DNA from: Apostichopus japonicus
Taxonomy: Eukaryota > Echinodermata > Holothuroidea > Aspidochirotida > Stichopodidae
Length of the DNA stretch: 64,000 nt
Reading direction: 5' to 3'
Assembly: GCF_037975245.1 (NCBI RefSeq)
Contig: NC_092583.1
Span: forward strand, 5,553,264-5,617,263
Both the position numbers and the translations under genes were made by a program. Numbering within the stretch: the stretch's first letter is position 1; each line of letters opens with the position of its first letter. The notes under the pieces are model-generated. The model was not told where the DNA came from. It ran no database searches and was given only the letters and a program-made list of their open reading frames with translations. Shown piece by piece: positions 21,805 through 34,594 of this stretch.

Positions 21805-23970
21805 GTATTATTATATTCGTATATAATATGGTATATTTGTTCCACAGGGTCTACCATACACACCATCACTATAGGTTCCAGGTGCCTTTGATAAGGAATA
21901 AAGAATGGGACAAACAAAAACAAAAAAACATGGAAAAAATCAACAGTGAGAGAACTGTCGTGTTCGTTCCGTTCAATGTGAAATAATAGACTCACCTAGA
22001 TTAACTAACATGTCATTTGCGAGAGTCACCAAGATATGCTGGTTAGTTCATTGTTCCTATACTATCGCGTGTTCTCTATGAAACTACAAAGTACATATGT
22101 GGTTCCCACTTTTCATGAAAAAGAGTCACGGCATCGACACTAGGATGACATCGATCATTTGCATATTAGAAAACTCTCTGTTCAAAATTAAGACATCAGC
22201 ACAAAAGTTGACTACGCCGTGTAACTTTTACTTAAATCAGAAAGCAAAATTGCAGTGGATTTTCGATGATGCTATGTGAAAGATTTTATATGTATGTTAC
22301 ACGCTAGGCTGTAGCGTATAGCCAGGATGAATAACATACTTCAAAGTAGTCCAGTAAAAAGCATTGGGATATGAAAAACAATATTCACATTGGCAGCAGA
22401 TGACCGAGATGGACACCTTTTCTTGTATGCAGCATACAGATTGACCTCTACCAAAGACAACAGGCTTCTTCTCAGGCTTCGACAAATATTTATAAAAGTA
22501 CTCGCTATTTGAGGACCGTGACTAAAAATATACTGGCGAAAACGCAAAATTCACTCGGCACTATGAATGCAGTTCAAGTCTCCATAATGCAGATTTACAA
22601 CATCAATACTTTCTGTGAACAAAGGTTAGGCACGTTGGCAGATACATGGTGCTACGTGATTGCACATTGGAAAATTATATTTCTGTGCAGTATCGAATTT
22701 AAACTTTATCCACCAAAAGTAAATGTTGAACAAAGTAAAACATGCCGTAGAATCTTAAATAAGCAGCTCAAACAATTAAAATAAAACATCTGCAAAAATA
22801 CCTACGGAGATAGCTTAGCTTCTGTTACATTAGGGCTCCTCTATTGCTAGGCATATACTGTACACTCGCTAGTCCTAAGCATATACAGTACCTCACTGCT
22901 ACTTTGAACCGCTACTCAGTCAATCAGCGCGACTTCGAACAATTGTTAACCTTGTCTTTTAGCTGCAGATTGGTGCGCGAAAAAATATCGCTATTACTCC
23001 ATTACACTGCCTAACTCAAAGCGATCTTTTACGCAAAAAATCTAAGTTTGAAATTGCATCTATCTTCCACTTGCAAACTGGTGTTGAGGGAAAATCTTTG
23101 CCAAAAATCCTTGCAGCAATAACAAAACATTTGTCTCAAAACGCCTTAAATTGTTGTATATTTTGCGAATTATGACTGATGGCTTGTAGGAAATAATTAA
23201 GGAGATGTTTGGCTGGAGTGTATTGGTATTCTGACACGAAACATTTTTAACAATGCGTATCGTTAGAAGTCTACCTGCATATACTCTACTGTGCAAGCCG
23301 TCGTGATAACGACGGTTAATACTTTTTTAATTGGTTGAGAAATTAATATATGAACACAACATATTTATGAGTGCCTTTAAAACACATTACGTACTTCGTA
23401 AGCTCAAACCGTTCCGTCTAATTACTTGTTATTTTAGATTTTAAATGATGCTATCGCTGTATGTGTGTAAATGCTCCATGAAGTTTTGGAATAATTTCCG
23501 CACATGAAGACTTCCTGTACACTTGCAGATAGCGAACAAATTTACAAAGTTAATTCGCATTGAGGTCGGTCATTGATAAATTCTAACTAGGCGACAGTTA
23601 ACTTTCGTAAACGGCGCCAAGCCATTTCAGCTACGTAACACATCCAAACCTGCAGTTTTTATTTGGCACTGAATCTCGACAATTTCGAAATACGACAGAA
23701 AACTTACCGATGATTCAGTGATATCGTTCGTTCCGATAGCAACGCTGTATGTACAAAGAGTACACCTTTTGCACACAATGTATGTAACGAAAGAATGCAG
23801 CAAAGCGACACACTGAAGCATATAGAGGTTTGTCTGTGACTATTGATTCGATTCTACGGATGCTAATGCTAATTTCCAATTGCCAACAGCCTCCTATTCT
23901 TATGAGACGTAACGCACATATTATCTAAAAGGCTGGTCGTGGGAGATACGGTAGATTATAAAACAAGGTT
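21805..23970. other. Intron 1, unremarkable stretch
   Basis: No supported exon. A cysteine-rich minus frame near 22.3-22.5 kb was considered and rejected. The DNA is otherwise AT-rich unique-looking sequence. Confidence 0.5.
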
Positions 23971-23974
23971 TCCT

Positions 23975-24150
23975 CAATTTGACCACTTGTGACCCAAATG
24001 ACCTATGACCTCCACAAAAAACAGCAGGCTTCTTGTACTTAATGCGTCACAAATACATACTAAATATGAGCTTGACCAAGCCTCTCCTCTTGAAATATCG
24101 TGTTTACCAGCAAGGCGTCACACACACACTCATCCGCCTTGCATGTTTCT
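23975..24150. repeat. Dispersed GGTCAAAGGTCA-type repeat, block 2
   Basis: AATTTGACC...GACCCAAATGACC, TATGACCTCCACAAAAAACA, CTTGTACTTAATGCG and the GCAAGGCGTCACACACACAC module occur in the same order as in the 34.6-35.0 kb block. This is a shorter, one-unit copy within intron 1. Confidence 0.65.
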
Positions 24151-26660
24151 TCCCAATATATTAAAATACGAGCAAGTCCCTTGAATGACGACAAGCCTAA
24201 ATATTACTAGCTCAGTATATAGCGCCGTTCGTAGGTCAATATCCGCTGACTTTGGTTGGTCTTGTAATATAAATATTTCAAGTTATAAATGATTATTTGC
24301 ATGACCTGGTTATTGAGTCTAGCGGATTAAGAATGTAATCAAATGGCACGTTTCAACGAGACGCCATCTACAAAGCAAAGCGATGTCTTTGAAAGAGCGA
24401 GGTTAAAGCGAGTAAATACGTGTATATTGATTTATCTACAATTGCAGTAAAAGCAATCGTTCAGGTCAAGAGTTGTAAAACACTTTCAAATAAGAATGAC
24501 CTATAATATTCCCAATAACTAGTTTTACAGACTCATTGCAATTACGCGTACTGGGGCGTGAAATTATTGGAATGATCTATATTTGAAAGATGCCAACTAG
24601 ACAAGAGCGATTAGAAAATGGAGTGCTTGCTATTGTTCAACGGTCGTGATACAGTCAAGATCCCGACAACCCCCCCCCCCCCCTCGAAGTGATAGGTCAT
24701 GGTCACTATATATATTACTTGTTATTATGTGGCATACATCTCTTCTACAATAATGGCATCATATCAATACATTGTTCATAAGTGCAAATATAAACTTGTT
24801 GGAAAGAATATCACGTCAATTTTTAACTTCATGCATTGGATACTCTACTTTTTACGGACCAGGAAAGCCGACATATAATATGCCCTTGAATGTCTGCACT
24901 GGTACGATTACATAAAGTTGTAAGTGCACTTGTGCTCAAGTTCATTTAGGTTGCACTGTAATAATACGCGAGTCAATCTAGATTTGAGATGTATAACTTG
25001 GAGACTAACAAACTAACTCACTTAAGTCTATTAAAGCATTAATTGCGTGTTTATTATGTAGCATTGAACAATAACACGTTCAATCTATGGTTTGGCTTTG
25101 TTTATAGAGACTATAAAGATGTCTGACAGATAGCTATGTTGCAAAAGTATTGATAAACTAATTCACACATCAATTACGTCGATGCATTAATCTTATAATG
25201 TGAACAATTTCAAGAATTATTAAGCATACTGTTTTTCTAGATAGATCTTTATACCTGGGTGATTGCAGTGTTTATTTCATTATAACTGTATGACAAATGT
25301 TCTACTCGATCTGCTAAAAACACCACATGTCCAAATATCAAGCTATCAAACTTTCAGTCCCAGCATTTCCGTATAATGTCAATATAACAGATGCGAACAT
25401 AGCCTATATATCAACATGAGGAAATCATTAAAACGAAATAGAACACGACATAATATCTGAAGCGGTCTAGGTTGATATCCTGCGCATTAAATGATATTGG
25501 TTTGTTGAGGAGACTGGGAGAAGGCTTACGTATACTCCAAAGGTAATTTGTTTTTCATATGTAAAATGGAACTGGATCTTCCTGCATATGCTTGCGATTC
25601 TCACATGACGAGTTACCTGTTGCTGGTTGAAATCACAAATCGTATACGAGAAACGAAGTTGAAGCAAGAAGATGTGCAATCATTCACATTTATGTTGGGT
25701 GTTTGTTTCTTTATTCGCCACGTTATTATTTTGCCATTTTCACTGCATGAGTTGTGAACTTTATGCAATATCACTAAGCATGTTATTTTTGTACATGCGA
25801 CACTCCAACCCAACTTAAGTAAACATTTATTAGCATATAAAAATATTAATTATTATAATAATTTTAATTATAAAGAAAACACTGAGTTTCCTGTAAGGGC
25901 ATGCAGCCTTCGCTAGAAGATAATAAGTTGTTTTCGTTAGGTTTTGTTCATATTTCTTCATCTTTATTGGGGTGGAGCAGGCGGGCAGGGACGAGTGAGT
26001 CAACTTAAATTGTCAACTTTAATATCAAAAGTTTGCTTAATTTACAAAATGCTAAAAAATGAACAAACTAACTAATATCAACACTTTTCAAAACAAACTC
26101 CACAAAAGAGTATAATTCTACCCATTTTTGTGGTTTTGAGCAGCCAACACAATGTCATGTCTAATCCATAATCCGAAATAGTGGACAAGTGGAGTAGAGT
26201 AGCTCCGTTTGTACCCCCAGTCCAAAAAAAAAATAGTTTAGGTAAAAAAACAAGAGTATTTTAGGAGTTGTCAATGAATTTTTCAACTGCAGATTCAAGG
26301 GTGCCTTAGGCAGAATTTCTTTATATGCGTTATTGAACAGAGAAAAGGAAATAAATGTAAATGTAAAATGTAAGGTTTCTATAGCTTATTCCAGTTTTCA
26401 AGATATTCATGCTAAGAATATACTTATATAATGCACCTTAATGTCAAATTTATGATGTCGGCTGCTCAGCATGTGAATGAATATTGTTTTGTGAATTCTA
26501 GTGGCTTATCCAGAACATGTTCTTTAAACTTCATATAATCCATTTTGCATCTTAACAAATGGCTAACATGTAAACTTGAGGTCATTAAAGTCTCTTGTTT
26601 TCCCATTTAGTTTTGTATATATCTGACGAACAGATCAAATGCTTTGTGGATTATGATAAA
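24151..26660. other. Intron 1, AT-rich non-coding stretch
   Basis: No exon, RNA gene or array is seen. A C-run near 24670 and low-complexity A/T runs are the only visible structure. Confidence 0.5.
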
Positions 26661-26664
26661 TAGT

Positions 26665-27450
26665 CCAGTCATGTATTGAGTATCATCAGATGTTACCTGG
26701 GAATTCTCAGGATCATCAGATGTTCAAAGGGTGATTTATCAGGATCATCATATGTTTAAAGGGTGATTATTTATCAGGATCATCAGATGTTTACAGGGTG
26801 AATTATCAGGATCATCAGATGTTTAAAGGGTGATTATTTATCAGGATCATCAGATGTTTACATGGTGATTTATCAGGATCATCAGATGTTTAAAGGGTGA
26901 TTATTTATCAGGGTCATTAGATGTTTACAGGGTGATTTATCAGGATCATCAGATGTTTAAAGGGTGATTATTTATCAGGATCATCAGATGTTTACATGGT
27001 GATTTATCAGGATCATCAGATGTTTAAAGGGTGATTATTTATCAGGATCATCAGATGTTTACATGGTGATTTATCAGGATCATCAGATGTTTAAAGGGTG
27101 ATTATTTATCACGATCATCAGATGTTTACATGGTGATTTATCAGGATCATCAGATGTTTACAGGGTGATTATTTATCACGATCATCAGATGTTTACAGGG
27201 TGATTATTTATCAGGATCATCATATGTTTAAAGGGTGATTATTTACCAGGATCATCAGATGTTTAAAGGGTGATTATTTATCAGGATCATCAGATGTTTA
27301 CAGGGTGATTTATCAGGATCATCAGATGTTTAAAGGGTGATTATTTATCAGGATCATCAGATGTTTACAGGGTGATTCATCAGGATCATCAGATGTTCAA
27401 AGGGTGATTTCTCAGGATCAAAACATGTTTAAAGGATGATTATTTATCAT
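26665..27450. repeat. 32/35-bp minisatellite in intron 1
   Basis: About 20 copies of TATCAGGATCATCAGATGTT plus TAAAGGGTGATTA or TACAGGGTGATT. Longer (35-bp) and shorter (32-bp) units, the longer having an extra TTA, alternate in the middle, giving a 67-bp higher-order period. Edge units are more diverged, and one stray unit follows near 27545-27570. No frame remains open through it. Confidence 0.9.
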
Positions 27451-27574
27451 TAAAGTCTCCCCTTTCCCATTTTGTTTTTTATTGTATATGGGGAACTGAC
27501 CATAATGGTTTGATGATTATGCTAAATAGTCCAGTCACTATATTGAGGATCATCAGATGTTTAAAGGTGATTTA

Positions 27575-29930
27575 TCCAAACTTAAAAGTGGTAAAGAAAT
27601 ATAACTGTTACTGATTCCCGTGTTCTTGAACGGTCTACAACCACGGAGTTTAATCCGTAACAGATCCATGCTACAACACATCAAATTTATCCTTTAATTT
27701 AACTTCTTGCATACTGTTCTATTAACATTCAGTAATATGCAATATATTCATAGCGCATAAATGCAATATACAGCACCGGTATTATGACTGCATGATTCCT
27801 TGCACAAGTTCAATGTGCGATACACAAATAAAACTACTTAGGCATCTCAGAACTCGAATTAGACAAGATTTCTGATGTCCATGGCTTCCAGGAGAACACG
27901 TAGGATGCAACGATCCTGTTGGAGTGGTCACAGCCAGCCCTAGGAATGCTAAGACAGGGTAGCCTCCCTATGCCGAGCGCGTAATATGTGTGTGTGTGGG
28001 GGGGGGTGACTGTATATTGACGCCAGTTTAATGTGTAGTATATTGTTTTTACCACATCACTAAGGATTACACCTCAACTTCATTACTTATAATATATCTC
28101 GATCGTATTAGAAGTGTACGAACTGTTTTGCCAGTGTGGATGTGTTTAGAATTAACATGTCCGCTAGTGATATATGAACAAGAGAATGAATGCGCTTTCA
28201 AGGTAGGCTGTATAACATGTATAAGCACGTACTCGGTACAAACATCCATCAGTGTTTTCTTAGACACTACATTAGTACATAAGGTGCTACAGAAACAGGC
28301 TCTATCTTGAGTAATTTTCTATAAACAAAACTACAGGAACAGCCAGCGGCCTATACACGGGGTTGGAGTGAAGGTGTGTGTGAGGGGACAATGGGGTCAC
28401 ACCCTAGTGAACATCAAACGTTGGTCACAAATCGATGCCAAACCGATCTAAAAATTTGAGCCTATAAATCAGTGCACTCTGATAAGTGCATGACCTCAAG
28501 GTACTCTTACACATATCAACGTGATAAAACAACGTGTAATAATACTGATAATAACAAAGATCGTTCTCTCTGTTGCTCCCTTACGTCTATAATTCCAAGA
28601 TTTGGATAATATTAAACCGACAAAATGATACAGCTTCCGGGGTTGATCGCAACTGTTACGAGGTGTTTCTTAGTACTGCACGGTTCGTGTAATCCCTTCA
28701 ATATGATAACGTCGTGTGCTGATTTCCTATTTCAAGTATCAATACAACTTTATTTTGGCATTGTCTGCCACTGGCTATTTCATTAAGTGATTTCCAAGCA
28801 CTTAAATTGATTTATCCCAACTATAAATGCATGTCTGCTCCAACTTCCTCGGTTAAATAATCCCGGTGATCGCAGATTAGACCGTTGGGATGTAAAAGGT
28901 TTACTAGTATTAGTTGCTTCCCTGGTTACTAAAGAATCTAAATACTAACAAGCATTGTTATCATTTCTGTTTGTATTCTTCCATTCTGCTAAGATGAGTT
29001 ACAAGGATGAGCCGTATCCCTTTTAGTGTCATATTTACAGACAAGTGACAGAGAACACCCCCAAAAGAGCGATAAAATGTAAGTTGTTTCAAATGATATT
29101 TGGTTTCCATACTCCATGGTAACATTGCCGCACTATGGTGATTGTCACAATGGTGGATTAACTGCCACGCACAAAACACATAACAAAAAAAAAATAGCTT
29201 CTGTGCCGCCGAAACTAACGGTAAATGATTTAATGGGCACATGTATGAGGTGCACATAGGGCTACCTTCGATCATGTGTTACGGTTGGTTGCATACTTTG
29301 AAACACAATACAACCAATCATATAAATGGAGGTCCATACATAATATATTTGCTTGCCGACATAAGTTCTTGGTTCTAATTAGTACCATTCACGACGACGT
29401 GCTATTCATACTGAAACTTATTTCCTGTAACATTAAGTTTCATTTCATTCAACAGCGACTCGTAGGCCCTATTCCAAAATTCATGCTTCGTTTATCATTG
29501 TTGTGATGGCATGGTGTCATTCTACTTTAATATATCACTTGGAATGGTGCTGAAAGTTTGACATAAACATCTTGATTGCTATTATTATAGGTCCATGTAT
29601 GGGTTCAGAAGTAAACCCCAATACCCCTCCCACACCCCCCAAAAAGTAATATAAGAGATATAGTTGTCTCGCCCTATGATGCAATTTGGCCAAGAGTGAC
29701 GTGTAACTCAAACTAAGAAGAAGTCATTCAACTTCACTAGAAGCACTGCCGTCAAGTAGATATGACGACATTTCGATGGTAAATGTTCTTACGATTATAA
29801 TAGTAACTTATTATAATACTTAATATTATATGATATTGGCTGAAGTTGGTTGCTTTGCAAAACTGTTGAAAATTGTCTGAATCTTTAAACGAAAACCACA
29901 TCCTCACATCAGGTTGTGCCATTGTGACCA
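27575..29930. other. Intron 1, non-coding stretch
   Basis: No supported exon or RNA gene. There is a short GT/G-run near 27990-28006. Small open frames lack splice context compatible with the gene. Confidence 0.45.
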
Positions 29931-29932
29931 AG

Positions 29933-30297
29933 CAGTGGCGTAGGAAGGTACTTTTGAGTGGGGGGGGGCTGAAGACTGATGGCCGGCCTGGGGGAGGGGT
30001 CTAAGGGGAGGGGGTGTCCCCTCCCCTTTGGAATTTTTTGCATTTCCAGGTGGCCTCAGATGCAATTTGGTGCAATATAGCACACTTCAACACCCACTCC
30101 ATTTTGTAACTTAATTTTGTATTTTCACCTGGCCTTAGATGCAATTTGGTGCTCCAAATGAGATTTTTTTTCTCATTTGGAAATGAAAAAGGGGTTTTCT
30201 GACTTGCGAACCGGGGGGGCGGAATGATACTTCCGCCCCTCCACATTTTTCACTGGGGGGCTGGCGCCCCCCAGCCCCCCCGGTTCCTACGCCCTTG
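29933..30297. mobile_element. hAT-like MITE, TSD TGACCAAG
   Basis: The ends are CAGTGGCGTAGGAAGG and CCTACGCCCTTG, an imperfect terminal inverted repeat. It is flanked on both sides by the identical octamer TGACCAAG (29925-29932 and 30298-30305). Eight-base duplications and CAG(T/G)GGCG ends are hallmarks of the hAT superfamily. The interior has G- and C-runs and a duplicated CCTTAGATGCAATTTGGTGC-type segment, with no transposase frame, so it is non-autonomous. It lies in intron 1. Confidence 0.85.
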
Positions 30298-30305
30298 TGA
30301 CCAAG

Positions 30306-31120
30306 GCACTTAAAGATGAAAATGCCTTTATTTTTCTTTATAATTTGTCAATAATTTATCCAATGAGGAAAATAACATTTGCACAAAAGGGTACATTTTG
30401 ATGAAATTCTAAGTACAGAGAACCTTGATAGCTAAGCAAATATTCTACATATATTATGGTCCAAAAATAAATCAACAAGAATAATATGATAGTAAGAAAA
30501 GTATAGCTTTTGGAGAGCATTTGCCCAGATGACACCACAAGACCGATGAGTGGTAAAAAAATAAAAAAACTTCAATAAATAGCTCGAAACTGAAAAAGAG
30601 TTAATTCTTAGCAAGTGATTTGTTTATACTATTAAAGATACACATACATTACTGAAGGCTATGAAGACGGTGCTTAGAGAGTTTTAATTTACGGACTCTA
30701 ATCCTCTGCGTATTCAAAAACGTACAGTCGTTTGAAGTACTCGACTACCTACAGAATCTGACGGTAACCTTAAAGGATGTTAGTGTAATACACTTATTTA
30801 CACCAATATTAAGTTATTATGGCAACAATCATAGCTGTATCACAGGAATTGATCTCGACGGTCCTTTGGTAAACACATTAGCCGGGTTAAACATCTATAT
30901 AGCCTACATGCATTTAATCACTCCAGCAATAAATTATTAACGCATACATTACATATGTAGTTAATTGATCAGTCGGAGAATATTGAAATATATCTTTCTA
31001 AAATCGTGGCGACCTTGATCCTTATATCTCATAAATCCAATTAATTAACTATATTCGTGTAAGACATTCATCAATGCGAGTGGTTCCATGCATAATTGAC
31101 TTTCTAGATAATATACTTAC
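30306..31120. other. Start of intron 1, non-coding
   Basis: AT-rich sequence between the hAT-like element and the first coding exon. No further exon is recognised. Confidence 0.5.
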
Positions 31121-31250
31121 TGGGATCTACGGAATCAGGTAGGGCAAACACCTCGTCCAAATCTTGTGTTTCGGCAAACCATGGGATCGAAGAAACGCAC
31201 ATAAATAAAATAAGCCATCGCACCGGAATGAAACACGTTTTATTCTTCAT
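31121..31250 (-). CDS. First coding exon: signal peptide
   Basis: The ATG has an A at -3 (CCAAAATGA) and opens 43 codons. Basic residues (MKNK, PVR) precede a hydrophobic core WLILFMCVSSIPWF, then 'AETQ', a plausible signal peptidase site, and an acidic stretch. It ends CCCA/GTAAGT, a perfect donor in phase 1, and joins in frame to the VWC exon 10.4 kb away, making an Asn codon. No other start-bearing secretory exon in the right phase was found between the two. Confidence 0.75.
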
Positions 31251-31273
31251 TTTGGTATTGAACACATTTGCCG

Positions 31274-31282
31274 GTATATATT
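31274..31282 (-). promoter_or_regulatory. TATA-like box upstream of the first exon
   Basis: CAATATATACC on the minus strand lies about 25 bp before the ATG. If functional, transcription would start almost at the ATG, leaving nearly no leader, so it may be chance, or the real promoter may be further upstream. Confidence 0.2.
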
Positions 31283-31299
31283 GAGCCTCGATTATGACC

Positions 31300-32640
31300 C
31301 CTCTGAGTCAGGAAAGCTGACGTGGGGATGTTCGCTTGTCTGTGCCGCAGTGATGACTGAACTTTATCGTGCAGCTCAAGCGTCGCGTAAAATCTTTGCG
31401 GGTGACCTCGTGCCACAATTACTCACTTACACCGAAATTTGTATATTTACCTGTATTAACTCAGGACCAAAGGTTATGTGTTTTGCAGCTCAGTAGCCTA
31501 CGTCCAAAAGAAATATATACACATACGTGTATATATCAAAAAGGTATTGAACGTGTATCGTATAAATGAACTACTATTTTATGAATATGTATTGTCTGAT
31601 GTATTGTCTGAAGTAGTGCAGGAACAAGTGTTTGCTCTCATTGCTCACCGATCCAACTCGATACAAGCTGAACACTAGTAAAAGTCAGTGATTCCTAGCA
31701 AACTCCTAATCGATGTTGCCACTGAGTTGTTTCCTTTGTTAGTTGAACCTGGCTCTATAGCAAAATGGTTAGAGATACAGATCGATCGATGGATTTCACT
31801 TTAAAATGTCAATTACTCAGTAATGTTGTGTTCATTCATGTTCATATTTAATGTTCTGATTTATATGGATAAAATACAAGCTTTGTTCATGCTACGGTGG
31901 TCAACGAGGGACAATGGAGATGAATATTAATTGGTCGGAATGTCGACCTTCCTATCTCAAAACTTTCGACTTGCATTTCGAATTAATGATTTATTTAGCA
32001 TACCTCGATGAGGTGGGAATGTAGGGGTGGGGCCTAAGCTTAATTCCTCTCACATAATAGATCCATTCAGTTTGATGATTGTTCAGCGGGTGTTGTCGGT
32101 CAGGAAATTTGAACTTTCTGTCTAGACAATAGGAGATTCTATCAGGTGTTAGCATCCCAAATTGTCAAACCTTATTAACGTTCCTCGTTCCATATGAAAA
32201 TGACCTTTTTGTGCAAGAAACGGTCACCTTCATAGCTTACTTGACGCATGTCGCGATATAGTGTAAGTTTTTCCTGTTCATGAGCGATGTTTGCTTTCTG
32301 GTTAGGCGATATTTATATGATCTGTCAAAGCGTCATTACTTTGTTCGTGGAAGATGTTTTCTGTTATGACAATATATGTGCTTTTCCGTTAGATAATATG
32401 ATTTGTGTTCAGACGATACGTAACATCCCAGATAATTCTCGTTGCTCATGTGCAGTTAATACATTTCTTGCTAAACGTATCGTTATCAAGAAACCTGAAA
32501 TATATTTAGCCATTTATACCGTATTCAAACAGCTATTCAGTTGATTTATTGGTTTATCGATGGCATTTCTATTATTCCATAGCGATGTAGGTCAGTAGTT
32601 TGATAAGTCTTTCAAATATTAGTCTGTTTCGACCATATTT
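31300..32640. other. Upstream flank, non-coding
   Basis: The 5' flank of the domain gene contains no supported coding exon. The short open frames here show no recognisable domain. Confidence 0.45.
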
Positions 32641-32679
32641 TAAATATTGCGACCTTTACGTTGTGTTTTTGGTCAAGCT

Positions 32680-32872
32680 GCTTTATCTCAAATGCCTCTC
32701 TCCATACACCCAGGGATTAAATAGGTACCTGCAGTCATCGGGCGCAGTTTTTAACTGTAGCCACCTGGAGGGATTGTCTCATTGAACAGGGTACATTTAA
32801 CGTCTGTAAAGCGCTTGAAACCTATCGCTGGTATAAAGCGCTTTATTCATTTAATATTATTATAATAGATAA
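32680..32872 (+). repeat. LINE-like 3' end fragment
   Basis: CTCAAATGCC...ACCCAGGGATTAAATAGGTACCTG, then GTAAAGCGCTTGAAAC, AAAGCGCTTTATTC and TATTATTATAATA. This composite looks like the 3' untranslated end and short tandem tail of a non-LTR element and matches the shorter tails near 8.3 and 18.5 kb. Confidence 0.5.
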
Positions 32873-32989
32873 TAAGCCAGTTTGGAGTTACAAACACGCG
32901 AAGTATTACCAAATTTCAGTATATTGATGTCTTATAGGCTTAGTTTTAGTCATGGTGTTCTACACCATAGACACACATAGACATAAAAA

Positions 32990-34128
32990 ATAAAAAATCA
33001 GTTTGCCTACAAAAAGGCGTGTCCTGCACAGATGCTATACTCAAGCTCGTACATTGTGTTGTTTCTGGTTTAAATCAGAGTGACACAACAGTCACTAAAG
33101 TTTTATTTTTAGATTTTTCAAGTGCTTTTAATACGGTTTTACCAAATCGGTTAATCGAAGGTTTGTGTAGTTTTATCGATGAGCCATGGCTTATACATTG
33201 GTTGGCTAATTTTTTACAAGGATGGTCCCGACAAGTCAAGCTACAGAAAGGTTATTCAGAGGAATCAAATATTACAGTGGGAGTCCCCCAGGGAGGTCCT
33301 CTATCTGCGTTACTTTTTACAATATACACAGATGATTTACGTTCTTCTATGGGTTGTTATGTAATTAAGTACGCTGATGATACAGCTATATCCTGTAACA
33401 TTTCAAAGCGGACACACCTTGAAAATCAAAATGACTATAAATCCTGTATTGGTAATATGGTCAATTTGTGTGAGCAGAAGAACCTCTTACTTAATCCAAA
33501 GAAATCTAAAGAAATAATTTTTGAAAACATTAACATTAAACATCAAGGTCTCATTCAGACCAGGGATCAGAAAACTTATGTTCAAGGCTCCATTGTTGAG
33601 CGGGTGTCTCATACTATGTACTTAGGAGTTGATATTGACGCCAAGTTAACCTTTACTAAACATATATCTAAATCGATGTCTAAGGTGTATTATATTGTAC
33701 CAACGTTGGCATACATTACTCCTTATTTTCATTCTAATGTAAGAGATAAGGTTTTCAGCTCATCAATTCTGCCAGTGATTGTGTATGCAGTTCTTGTCTG
33801 GTATCACTTTCTACTTGAAAAGGACAAGAAAAGAATTAGAAGTTTCTTGAAATACTGCTCCAAAATATTTAATCTCGACTATGAAAGCCTTGTTGGTAAA
33901 GTAAACACTGCTGCTAAAAATGAATTCATAAGACTAGCTAAGAATATACATAGTTCTAAAGATCACCCACTTCACTCCGAGTTGACCTCTCTGTGCAATA
34001 GAACCAGCAAGTACAATCTACGTAATCCTACTATCTTGCCATCTTTTAGAATTATGCTTTTTAAGAACTCATTTATCTACAGAGCAGCCATTTATATTCA
34101 AAATGGGTTCTTAGAATCTCTGTTATAA
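32990..34128 (+). pseudogene. 5'-truncated non-LTR reverse transcriptase (CR1/Rex1-like)
   Basis: The frame from 33019 is open for 369 codons. In order: 'VLFLDFSSAFNTVLPNRL' (RT motif A, residues about 28-45), 'GVPQGGPLSALLFTIYTDDL' (motif B, about 88-107), 'KYADDTAI' with the catalytic DD (about 116-123), 'NPKKSKE', 'MYLGVDIDAKLTFTKHI' (motif E) and a C-terminal tail 'RIMLFKNSFIYRAAIYIQNG'. FSSAFNT and YTDDL suggest the CR1/Rex1 group. The homology extends upstream as QFAYKK in another frame, so a one-base deletion near 33017 breaks it. The RT fingers and the endonuclease are missing, as is usual for 5' truncation during target-primed integration. The element is not autonomous. Confidence 0.88.
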
Positions 34129-34290
34129 TCCTTTTAATCTTTAATCTTCAAAACTTCTAATCCTCTATCTTATTTCTTGTTTTTGTTCATGCTTTCATTT
34201 TTGTACATGTTTACGTCTTTTATGTATCATCTTTTATGTGTCCTATTTATAAATGTTATCATTTATACTGGAATAAAGATAAAAATTGAT
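34129..34290 (+). mobile_element. Probable 3' UTR of the non-LTR element
   Basis: A T-rich sequence with repeated TTTTATGTRTCATC-like words leads to GGAATAAAGATAAAAATTG, a polyadenylation-like signal followed by A-rich sequence. The exact end and target-site duplication cannot be fixed. Confidence 0.5.
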
Positions 34291-34594
34291 ATATGTGGCT
34301 ATTAATGATTAATACACACAAATACAGGCATACAATTTTTAACTGAAACTTCCTGAATTGATGATTTGTTCCAATGAAAATCAGCCTTGTGCACAATATC
34401 GTAGGATTGTTCTGACCTTATGACACATTATATTTCTTCACAGAAACATATTCAAATACAAACAATATTTTTGTAAACTTTCCTAAAGATATGAAGATGC
34501 AGCTTGTATATCAGTTTACAGTCATAATGCAATGAATAAATGGAAAAAAATAACACCATTAACTGCAATAGGCTTTCTGTATTCAATGTAGTAC

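Larger units (their letters stand above)
5093..31250 (-). other. Gene model: secreted VWC plus ten-domain repeat protein
   Basis: I infer one minus-strand gene. In order it has a signal-peptide exon, a VWC exon, ten copies of a four-cysteine domain (D1 to D10, high to low coordinates) and a possible short tail. Support comes from three points. All inter-domain introns have GT/AG borders and the same phase 1, so the frame stays open throughout. The first exon joins the VWC exon to give a continuous 'DSVDPNPDDPNDANAC'. The nine later domains form an ABC-ABC-ABC order. The product is about 1,550 residues without the tail and is predicted to be secreted. The repeated domain shows '[ST]R(D/N)VxGxxLW', 'FxS' and a C-x(4-8)-C...C-x(3-7)-C pattern, probably a disulphide-stabilised beta fold, but I recognise no named family. 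Ligand and tissue are unknown. It might be an extracellular-matrix, mucus or adhesion protein. The 3' end is the weakest part. Confidence 0.8.

Noticed and set aside
22297-22485. Cysteine-rich minus frame that might be a second VWC exon in intron 1
   Set aside because: The cysteine spacing does not match VWC and no phase-1 acceptor/donor pair brackets it; the signal and VWC exons already join in frame.
26665-27450. Possible CRISPR-like array
   Set aside because: Units are contiguous tandem repeats with no unique spacers, and the DNA is eukaryotic.
31745-31790. tRNA-like A-box (TAGCAAAATGG)
   Set aside because: No matching B-box or acceptor stem follows, so there is no cloverleaf.
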